Positions 1-6,085 of a stretch of DNA of 8,328 nucleotides are shown in pieces. Source of the stretch: JAVBNW01 sp031551255. GTDB taxonomy: Bacteria > Bacillota > Clostridia > Christensenellales > UBA1750. The notes beneath the pieces were generated by a model that saw nothing but the letters and a program-made list of their open reading frames with translations, searched no databases and had not been told where the DNA came from. A program made the translations under genes and the position numbers. The stretch lies in the NCBI GenBank assembly GCA_031551255.1, contig JAVBNW010000060.1, forward strand, positions 1 to 8,328. Reading direction: 5' to 3'. The number at the start of each line of letters is the position of its first letter. The first letter of the stretch is position 1.

Positions 1-123
1 CCTTGGCCCTCCCCTGCGACCCCTCCCGGGGTTTCCCCGCCCGCCCACCCAGAGGAAGGACGGGGCGACGACGGGGAAGAACGGAGTACGACGAGGCGGC
101 GAGGAACGAACGCCGCAAGGCAG
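1..123. other. GC-rich, strand-skewed leader before the first gene; no gene recognised
   Basis: Bases 1-50 are mostly C and T, and bases 51-120 are mostly G and A, a sharp switch not seen elsewhere in the window. The reading frame of the first gene stays open to base 1, but the conceptual peptide is Pro/Gly/Arg/Glu-rich low-complexity sequence that does not look like protein. It also contains no ATG, GTG or TTG codon in that frame before 124. A short hairpin (CGGGG-TTT-CCCCG, 27-39) has no T-tract. I see no promoter consensus. It may be the tail of an upstream gene, an intergenic region, or poor sequence near a contig end. Confidence 0.4.
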
Positions 124-1575
124 GTGATCGGTATATACGTGCTCGCGCTGGAGGCTTCGACGCAGGCCGCGAAGGCGGCGGTGATCGGGCCGGATGGGAA
201 ATGCGTTGCGCAAGTGGATAGGGTGTATCCACCGGGCGTCAGCGACATCGCTACGATAGACGTGGAAAAGATCTATGCCGCGCTCATCGATGCGGGGCGC
301 GCCGCGGTAGACGAGGCCAAGCAGGCGGGGGTAGGGGAAATTGCCGCCGCCGGGTTGTGCACGATTTGGCAGAGCCTGCTTGCGCAGGACGCGCAGGATC
401 GGCCGCTTTCCCGCGCGCTGACCTGGGCGCACACGGGCGCGGGAAGCGTTGCCGCTGCCGTGCGCGCCAACCCGGAGCGCTGTGACGCATATTACCGCCG
501 CACGGGCTGCGTTCCACACAGCCAGCTGCCGGTGTTTCAGGGGATGCACCTTCGTAAAACCGACCCAAGTTTGTGGAATGCCGCAGCGCGCTGGGGCTCG
601 CTGGGCAGTTATCTGATCGGCAGGATGACCGGCGAGGCGCGATCGCCCCGTTGCACGATGGCGGGCAGCGGCTTCATCAATGTAAACACTCTTGATTGGG
701 ACGAGCTCGCCCTTGATTTTAGCGGCATCTCCGAAGAAAAGCTGCCGCCGCTTTGCGATGCATCGACGCCGCTTGCGCTCGCAAGGGAAGTCGCCGATGC
801 GCTGGGCGTGGGGGAGATTCCATTAGCGGCGGGAGGCGGGGATGGAGGGCTTAACCAGATAGGCTCCGGCGCGCTCGCAAATGGCGTGATGACCTGCTCC
901 ATCGGTACCAGCAGCGCGCTTCGCTTAGGCTCGCGCACGCCGGTGCTTACTGATCCACCCGCCACATGGTGCTATTATGTAGACCAGGGTTGGTTTGTTG
1001 CGGGCGCGGCGACTTCGGGCGCATGCAACTGCGTGGATTGGGTGCGCGAGCGTATGCTCGCGGGAGCTCCGTTTGCCGAGTTGGAAAGCGAGATGCTTCA
1101 GGCGCGCGGGCGTTGGGCGGATGCCCCGGTGTTCCTGCCGTTTTTGTGGGGCGAGCGCTGCCCCGGCTGGGACGATGCGAGGGCCGGCGGCTATATGGGC
1201 CTGCGCGGCACGCACGGCGCAGGGGAGATCTACTATGCGGCGCTGGAAGGCGTATTGATGCTGCTGCGCATGTGCTACGAAAAGCTTGTTCAAATAGCCG
1301 GCGAGCCCGAGTTTTTATCGGTGAGCGGGGGGATTGCCAACTCGCACCCGTGGTTGCGCATGGCGGCGGACGTGTTTGGGCGGCCCATCGAGATTTCGCC
1401 TGCGAAAAATGCATCGCTGATGGGGGCCGCGGCGCTGGCGATGAATGCGGCGGGGGCGCTTGCGGATTTATCGGATTTTCTGGTGCCGCGCGGGGAGATG
1501 CTGCTTCCCGAAGCGTCGATCAAAGATCATTATAACGCGCGCTATGCGCGGTTTGTGGAGGCGTATTGTAGATGA
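124..1575 (+). CDS. FGGY-family carbohydrate kinase, gluconokinase-like
   Basis: This is a predicted cytoplasmic ATP-dependent sugar or sugar-acid kinase of 483 residues, a normal FGGY length. The N-terminal phosphate loop is LALEASTQAAKAAV, with Glu10 where the family usually has Asp (DxGT). The likely catalytic base is Asp240 in GGGDGGLNQIGSG, followed by the adenosine-loop motif SIGTSSALRL. LPFLWGERCPGWD resembles the gluconokinase LPYLxGERAPxWD motif, and SGGIANSHPWLRMAADVFG matches the family C-terminal signature. The start is GTG 124, which places the phosphate loop at the usual distance from the N-terminus. The nearest purine run (AAGG, 117-120) is weak and close, so GTG 139 is a possible alternative. 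The stop overlaps the next ATG (ATGA), so the LarA-like gene is probably translationally coupled. Gluconate or a related aldonic acid is the best guess for substrate. The subfamily call is from motifs only; FGGY substrates are hard to predict. Confidence 0.9.
   Translation: MIGIYVLALEASTQAAKAAVIGPDGKCVAQVDRVYPPGVSDIATIDVEKIYAALIDAGRAAVDEAKQAGVGEIAAAGLCTIWQSLLAQDAQDRPLSRALTWAHTGAGSVAAAVRANPERCDAYYRRTGCVPHSQLPVFQGMHLRKTDPSLWNAAARWGSLGSYLIGRMTGEARSPRCTMAGSGFINVNTLDWDELALDFSGISEEKLPPLCDASTPLALAREVADALGVGEIPLAAGGGDGGLNQIGSGALANGVMTCSIGTSSALRLGSRTPVLTDPPATWCYYVDQGWFVAGAATSGACNCVDWVRERMLAGAPFAELESEMLQARGRWADAPVFLPFLWGERCPGWDDARAGGYMGLRGTHGAGEIYYAALEGVLMLLRMCYEKLVQIAGEPEFLSVSGGIANSHPWLRMAADVFGRPIEISPAKNASLMGAAALAMNAAGALADLSDFLVPRGEMLLPEASIKDHYNARYARFVEAYCR
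1557..1561 (+). promoter_or_regulatory. Ribosome binding site GGAGG for the LarA-like gene
   Basis: GGAGG lies inside the 3' end of the kinase gene, 10 bases before ATG 1572 and 13 before ATG 1575. The spacing favours 1572, which gives the ATGA overlap with the kinase stop. Confidence 0.7.
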
Positions 1576-2828
1576 TGAAATGGGGAGCGCTCGGCAAGGG
1601 GCTTACCGTCGCCGAGATTGAACAGGCCGTCTTAACGGCGATCGAACCCATGCTGGGCAGCGCGAAACGCGTGCTGCTGCTGCCGCCGGATATTACCCGC
1701 GTGCATTCCCGCGCGGGGCTGATCACCCGCATGTTGTACATCGCCTTTACCGAGGCGGGGGCTTCGTGCGACGTGATGCCCGCGCTGGGCAGCCATCTTC
1801 CGATGACGGAAGAGGAAATGGACAAGATGTTCGAGGGCATTCCCCACGACCGCTTCCTTAAGCACGATTGGCGAAATGGCGTGGCTGCGCTCGGCGAGAT
1901 CCCTTCGGATTTTGTGCGCGAGGTATCGGGGGGCGCGGTGGAGTTTTCGATTTGCGTACAGCTGAACCGTCGGCTTTTGTCGGGGGAGTACGATGCGATC
2001 TACGCGATCGGGCAGGTGGTGCCGCACGAAGTCGCCGGGCTGTCGAGCTATTCCAAGCACATCTTCGTCGGCTGCGGCGGCTCGGAGATGATTAACCGAA
2101 CGCACTTCCTGGGCGCATCGGTCGGCGCGGAAAACATCATGGGCAAGCAGCTCAACCCCGTGCGCGCGGTGCTCAGTCGCGCGCAGGCGGAGTTTGCCGA
2201 CGCGCTGCCGATCGAGTATTTTATGACCGTCATAGGATCTTCGGCGGGGGAGCACCAAGTGAACGGGTTGTACTTTGGGCGAGGCGACGCTTTCGACGAG
2301 GCCGCGAAATTGTGCGTGCAGCTGAACATCGATAAGGTGGAAAGGCCGATACAAAAGTGCGTGGTGTATCTGGACCCGGAGGAATACCGTTCCACCTGGG
2401 TTGGGAACAAGGCGGTGTACCGCACGCGTATGGCGCTAGCGCCCGACGCCGAACTCATCGTGCTCGCAGGCGGCGTCAGGATGTTCGGCGAGGACGAGGA
2501 AAACGGCAGGCTCATTCGCAAGTACGGTTACCGAGGCAGGGAGTATGTGCTGGGCTGCATTAGGGATTGCGAAGATCTGGCTGCAAACCTTTCGGTGGCG
2601 GCGCATTTGATTCACGGATCGAGCGACGGCGCGTTTTCGATCGCATATGCCGTCGATCCTGACAACATGCCGCTTTCAGAGATCGACGCGATCGGCTACC
2701 GCGCGCTCGACTACGGCGAGACGGCCAGGCGCTACGATCCTGGGCGCCTCGCGCAGGGATTTCAAACCGTGGGCGGCGAAGAGATTTTCTTTGTGGCCAA
2801 CCCGGGGCTGGGTTTATGGAGCGTATAG
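1572..2828 (+). CDS. LarA-superfamily (DUF2088) nickel-dependent 2-hydroxyacid racemase/epimerase
   Basis: This 418-residue protein belongs to the lactate racemase (LarA) superfamily. Known members use a nickel-pincer nucleotide tethered to a Lys to take hydride from, and return it to, the carbon bearing the 2-hydroxyl. Visible motifs are PPDITRVHSRAG (Asp40, Arg43), ALGSHLPMTEEE (His75, matching the GxHRxMT catalytic His), PHEVAGLSSYSKHIFVG (His152, and Lys162 as the likely cofactor-tethering Lys), and NRTHFLGA (His178, the likely nickel ligand). The C-terminal domain carries STWVGNKAVYRTRM (274-287) and HLIHGSSDGAFS (around His348), typical of a LarA-like branch distinct from classical lactate racemase. 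Family members include lactate, malate, phenyllactate and gluconate/mannonate-type enzymes. The adjacent gluconokinase-like gene suggests an aldonic acid substrate, which is inference. The larBCE genes needed to make the cofactor are not in the window. It overlaps the kinase by 4 bases. Confidence 0.88.
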   Translation: MMKWGALGKGLTVAEIEQAVLTAIEPMLGSAKRVLLLPPDITRVHSRAGLITRMLYIAFTEAGASCDVMPALGSHLPMTEEEMDKMFEGIPHDRFLKHDWRNGVAALGEIPSDFVREVSGGAVEFSICVQLNRRLLSGEYDAIYAIGQVVPHEVAGLSSYSKHIFVGCGGSEMINRTHFLGASVGAENIMGKQLNPVRAVLSRAQAEFADALPIEYFMTVIGSSAGEHQVNGLYFGRGDAFDEAAKLCVQLNIDKVERPIQKCVVYLDPEEYRSTWVGNKAVYRTRMALAPDAELIVLAGGVRMFGEDEENGRLIRKYGYRGREYVLGCIRDCEDLAANLSVAAHLIHGSSDGAFSIAYAVDPDNMPLSEIDAIGYRALDYGETARRYDPGRLAQGFQTVGGEEIFFVANPGLGLWSV

Positions 2829-2841
2829 ATGCCAGGCAAGC

Positions 2842-2846
2842 GGAGG
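2842..2846 (+). promoter_or_regulatory. Ribosome binding site that sets the start of the third operon gene
   Basis: GGAGG ends 5 bases before ATG 2852, an ideal spacing. An in-frame upstream ATG at 2816 lies inside the LarA-like gene and has only a poor GGGG run before it. This argues for the 2852 start and a 23-base gap after the previous stop. Confidence 0.75.
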
Positions 2847-2851
2847 ACGAC

Positions 2852-3682
2852 ATGGATTTCAGCACGATTGCGACGACCTGGGCCGGGCTTACGAAAGCTT
2901 CCAGAATTGTGATTCTTACGGAGCCGGAAAGGCTGCTCATCGCCGATAGGATTAAAGCCGACAATTTACCGCATGTGGCGGATGTGATGATCATGGACAT
3001 CACATCGGACGCCCCGTATGAGGCGGAAATGAGCCGCATGGCGGCGGACGATCTGCTCATCGCGCTGTTAACCGTGGACGGCTTTAAGAACAGAGGGTTT
3101 CGAAATAGGTTCCCGCCCTTTACAAAGCCGACCGGGTATATCGGCAAGTATATCTTTATCCGGCTGGACATTCCGCAGGCGTCGCTGCTGGCAGGTTTGC
3201 ATACGGACATCGGGAAGGTCGAATCGATCATTGACGAGTACCGCGCGTTGGAGAGCGGCAAAAGAGCGCGCATCACCACCGACAAGGGCACCGATGTCGT
3301 TGCGCAAGTCGCCCGCCAAGAATTGCTTCCTTACGACGCCCGCCTGCCGGGGGGCAACGCGTTTCTTCCGCCGACGGAGATTTTGGAGGAATTGACGCAT
3401 GCAGCCACGAACGGGGTCATCGTCGTGGATGTTACCGTGGGCGAACTTAGGTTTGGCCTCGACCTCATCGATCCACTCGGCGTTGTGGACAGCGACGTTA
3501 CCGTCACCGTTGAGAATGGGCTTGTCGAGCTGGGGCACGGCTTGTCCGACGGCGTTCCCACCGGGATCATCGGCGTGGATGAGAGCATGAACGGAACCTG
3601 CCACTTCGGCATAGGCAATCATAACCCATATCATGTGGATGTCGTCATCGCCGATCCCTGTATCGTTGTCGTGGATTCGTAG
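2852..3682 (+). CDS. Compact M29 aminopeptidase / 2,5-dihydroxypyridine dioxygenase-like metalloenzyme
   Basis: This 276-residue protein resembles the C-terminal, metal-binding half of the M29 aminopeptidase family (aminopeptidase T type). The same fold is used by the ring-cleaving dioxygenase NicX. Numbered from ATG 2852, candidate metal ligands are Glu176 (PPTEIL), Glu226 (VELGHG), His251 (GTCHFGIG), and His261 plus Asp263 (YHVDVV). These match the family order of Glu, Glu, His and HxD. The segment NGVIVVDVTVGELRFG matches the family's NGVxVxDG strand before the second Glu. M29 peptidases are usually near 400 residues, so this is a shortened member and its N-terminal domain is reduced. Its place after a kinase and a LarA-like epimerase suggests a catabolic metalloenzyme, perhaps a hydrolase, rather than a general peptidase. 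That is inference; the true substrate is unknown. An extension to ATG 2816 would add 12 residues but has a worse ribosome site. Confidence 0.75.
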   Translation: MDFSTIATTWAGLTKASRIVILTEPERLLIADRIKADNLPHVADVMIMDITSDAPYEAEMSRMAADDLLIALLTVDGFKNRGFRNRFPPFTKPTGYIGKYIFIRLDIPQASLLAGLHTDIGKVESIIDEYRALESGKRARITTDKGTDVVAQVARQELLPYDARLPGGNAFLPPTEILEELTHAATNGVIVVDVTVGELRFGLDLIDPLGVVDSDVTVTVENGLVELGHGLSDGVPTGIIGVDESMNGTCHFGIGNHNPYHVDVVIADPCIVVVDS

Positions 3683-3729
3683 ATCTATGGGCATTCTTTA
3701 GCGTGGAATGCAAATCTTCCCAGAACGCG

Positions 3730-3754
3730 GCATGGGGCCGCGGCCCTTGCATGC
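3730..3754. repeat. GC-rich interrupted inverted repeat in the promoter region
   Basis: A perfect 12-base palindrome, GGGCCGCGGCCC (3735-3746), is flanked by GCATG (3730-3734) and CATGC (3750-3754), which pair with each other if TTG (3747-3749) bulges out. No T-tract follows, so it is a poor intrinsic terminator. It covers the presumed -35 of the next gene, so it could be an operator, or a structure closing off the upstream operon. Confidence 0.5.
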
Positions 3755-3775
3755 TCTTGGCAATTTTGGTATGAT
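3747..3775 (+). promoter_or_regulatory. Predicted extended -10 sigma-A promoter for the M23 gene
   Basis: The -10 is TATGAT (3770-3775), with TG one base upstream (TGGTATGAT), the extended -10 form. A weak -35, TTGCAT (3747-3752), sits at 17 bases. Transcription would start near 3782, giving a leader of about 43 bases before the GTG start. The -35 lies within the right arm of the inverted repeat, so a bound repressor or DNA structure there could affect it. Confidence 0.55.
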
Positions 3776-3824
3776 ACATCAATAACAACCCGTATATAGA
3801 TACAGTGCCGGCAGGGGGGACAAG

Positions 3825-6017
3825 GTGTCGCAGCATAATGGTGAAAGGCCGAGGATCAACGGCCTCGCAATACGGCGCGTGACTCGCTACGCCGCCCTGC
3901 TTCTCAAGGAGTGGGAGGCAAACGGCAAGCCCGAACTTGCGCCGCGCGAAAGCGTCAGGGTGCGTGAGCCCTATCGTGCGCCGTCTATTCCCGACCCCTG
4001 GGATATCGAAAGGGCTGAGCGCGAACCGGCGGCCCCCGAGTTTTCGATACCACGCACACTGCCCGAAGAACCGAAACAGACCGTGGTTTCACAGGGACCC
4101 GATGCGGATAAGCTCAAGGAACACAGTCCCTGGCAGGATGAACCGCTGACTGTCGCCCACTCGCATGCGGGAACAGCATCGGAACGGCCAGGCGATACGC
4201 ACACGATGCAGACGCCTGATGAAAGCGCGGATGACGGCCTTTTTTGGAGTATTTCTGCGTCGGATGCCGAGGGGGAATCGGCGCCGTTGCCATGGGAACT
4301 GCCCGACGATTCGCACGAGGATGGAGAAGGGGCGGTGCGGGCGCCCACGTTCGCCAACCCGCAGGATCAGGACGACTTTGCTCGCGCGATGATGTACCTT
4401 TCCTCCGACGACGACTTCCTTGTGACGGGCGTCGGCAAACGTTCCGGACCGGCTCGCGCGCAAAGCGAAGCTTTGCCGCGCCCGGAAGCGAATCCTCCTG
4501 TTGTAGCACCACCTAAGGAAACTTCTCCGGAGCCGGTATCGCGCCGCGAAGGCGTTGTGGACAAGCCGCAGGTTCGCGAGCGCAAGCCCATAGATCAGGC
4601 GCGCGCGAGGCAGGCGGCGCTGCGCGAACCACGCAGGCCTCTCTTCGTTGGGCGAATCGCCTTGATCGCGCTCATCATCCTTGCGTTGTCTGCGGCGGGC
4701 ATTGCGGTGTGGTACTTCTTCTTCAGAGAAAAAGTGCCTTCGGTGCCCGGAGCCGCGCATGCGAGCGCCGTGTACATAGGCGGCGAAAGCCTTGGGTGCG
4801 TGGCTGACGGCCCAGCGCTACAAAAGTTGCTCGAGGACGAGCGCCTGCGCGTGGAAAACGAGGCCGCCTTGCCTGCGGTGCTTACAAAGACCATCAGAAT
4901 TGAAGACCGCCTGGTCGATACGCGCTTTCTTGCCCCGCAAAAAGAAATGGAGCTAGCCGTACTGAATGCCTGCGAGGTGATGGTGGAAGCCTCGGGCGTA
5001 TATGTGGATGGCCGATTGGTAGCCATCGCCCGATCGGAAGACGAAGTGCGGGAAGTTATGGAGGGCGCGCTCGCGCCCTTTCGTTTGCTCGCACAAAACA
5101 ACCGCGACATTCAAGAATTAAGGTTTTCCGAATCCGTCGAAGTAAAGCCTATGACCACATCGCCGCAAAACGTACTCGATGTTAATGCCCTTGCAAGCGT
5201 GCTCATTTCGGGAGAAAGCGCAGCGCAGCAGACATACGAAGTCGTAGCCGGCGATTCGCTGATCGCCATCGCCGGCAACAACGATCTGAAACTTGGGCAG
5301 CTTCGCTATGCGAACCCCAACTTGATCGGCAAAGACCTGATCCAGGTGGGGCAAACGCTTTCACTGACGCCGCCCAAGGGTCTGCTTACCGTGCAGTTTA
5401 CCGAGCGCGTTACCGAGGAGACGAAGCTGCCTTTCGATACCGAAACCAAGACATCTTCCTCGATGTATACCACCGAAGTAAAGACGGAAGTGAAGGGGCA
5501 GGACGGGTTGCGCAAGGTAGTCGCCGACAAGGTGTACATCGCGGGCGTCCTTGCGCACGAGAACATTCTTGAGGAAACCGTGCTGAAAGAACCGGTTACG
5601 CAGGTGATCGTAAAAGGCACGAAAAAGGTTACGGCGGCGAGCGGATCCGGCACATATGTTTGGCCGGCACAGGGGAAGATTTCTTCTACTTTTAAAATGC
5701 GCTGGGGCCGCCAGCATCAGGGGCTGGATATTGCCGCGAACACCGGCACGCCGATTTACGCCGCCCGCGCGGGCACGGTTACATTTTCGGGCACGAACGG
5801 CGACTACGGCAAAATGATCAAGATCGACCACGGCGGTGGCGTGGAGACGCGCTATGCACATTGTTCCGCGCTGAAGGTCTCCTCGGGAACGACGGTGAAG
5901 AAAGGGCAACTGATCGCCCTCGTGGGTTCCACGGGCAATTCAACAGGCCCGCATCTGCACTTTGAAATCCGGATCAACGGCGTGGCGAAAGATCCGCAAA
6001 ACTACTTGCCGAAATAG
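3825..6017 (+). CDS. Membrane-anchored cell-wall endopeptidase with LysM, G5 and M23 domains
   Basis: This 730-residue bitopic protein probably hydrolyses peptidoglycan cross-bridges outside the membrane. Residues 1-272 are charged, Pro/Glu/Asp-rich and probably disordered, with no signal peptide, and would be cytoplasmic. A single membrane helix spans about 276-300 (VGRIALIALIILALSAAGIA), after a basic stretch (RARQAALREPRRP), consistent with an N-in orientation. Next are an unassigned segment (about 305-465), a LysM glycan-binding module (about 470-519, TYEVVAGDSL and LIQVGQTLSL), a G5 domain (about 520-600) and a C-terminal M23 lysostaphin-type domain. The M23 residues His631, Asp635, His679, His710 and His712 are all present (HQGLD, YAHCS, PHLHFE), so it should be active. 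The GTG start follows AGGGGGGA (3813-3820) at 4 bases. The LysM-G5-M23 order is common in Clostridia. Roles in growth, division or sporulation are possible; the sequence does not decide. Confidence 0.93.
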   Translation: MSQHNGERPRINGLAIRRVTRYAALLLKEWEANGKPELAPRESVRVREPYRAPSIPDPWDIERAEREPAAPEFSIPRTLPEEPKQTVVSQGPDADKLKEHSPWQDEPLTVAHSHAGTASERPGDTHTMQTPDESADDGLFWSISASDAEGESAPLPWELPDDSHEDGEGAVRAPTFANPQDQDDFARAMMYLSSDDDFLVTGVGKRSGPARAQSEALPRPEANPPVVAPPKETSPEPVSRREGVVDKPQVRERKPIDQARARQAALREPRRPLFVGRIALIALIILALSAAGIAVWYFFFREKVPSVPGAAHASAVYIGGESLGCVADGPALQKLLEDERLRVENEAALPAVLTKTIRIEDRLVDTRFLAPQKEMELAVLNACEVMVEASGVYVDGRLVAIARSEDEVREVMEGALAPFRLLAQNNRDIQELRFSESVEVKPMTTSPQNVLDVNALASVLISGESAAQQTYEVVAGDSLIAIAGNNDLKLGQLRYANPNLIGKDLIQVGQTLSLTPPKGLLTVQFTERVTEETKLPFDTETKTSSSMYTTEVKTEVKGQDGLRKVVADKVYIAGVLAHENILEETVLKEPVTQVIVKGTKKVTAASGSGTYVWPAQGKISSTFKMRWGRQHQGLDIAANTGTPIYAARAGTVTFSGTNGDYGKMIKIDHGGGVETRYAHCSALKVSSGTTVKKGQLIALVGSTGNSTGPHLHFEIRINGVAKDPQNYLPK

Positions 6018-6044
6018 ATGCGGCGTCCGTAGATGGATATCCGG

Positions 6045-6069
6045 GCGGGGCGTATAGGCGTCCCGCTTT
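6045..6069 (+). terminator. Hairpin between the M23 and second kinase genes; weak terminator or attenuator
   Basis: GCGGGGCG (6045-6052) pairs with CGTCCCGC (6059-6066) over 8 base pairs including one G-U, with the loop TATAGG. Only three T residues follow. The ribosome site of the next gene starts 6 bases later. It may partly terminate transcription or act on the downstream leader. No promoter is evident in the 68-base gap, so some read-through into the kinase is likely. Confidence 0.4.
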
Positions 6070-6085
6070 GGCGTAGGGGGAAAAC

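Noticed and set aside
3..221. Open frame of 72 codons at the left edge
   Set aside because: It is low-complexity Arg/Gly/Pro sequence and overlaps the well-supported kinase start in another frame.
1632..2354. Long minus-strand open frame of 240 codons opposite the LarA-like gene
   Set aside because: It is His/Arg-rich without motifs, as expected of an antisense shadow in GC-rich coding DNA.
2816..2851. Upstream ATG start for the M29-like gene
   Set aside because: It lies inside the LarA-like gene with a poor ribosome site, whereas ATG 2852 has GGAGG at 5 bases.
3753..3775. TTGGCA (3758-3763) as -35 for the TATGAT -10
   Set aside because: The spacer would be about 6 bases, far too short; TTGCAT at 17 bases plus an extended -10 fits better.
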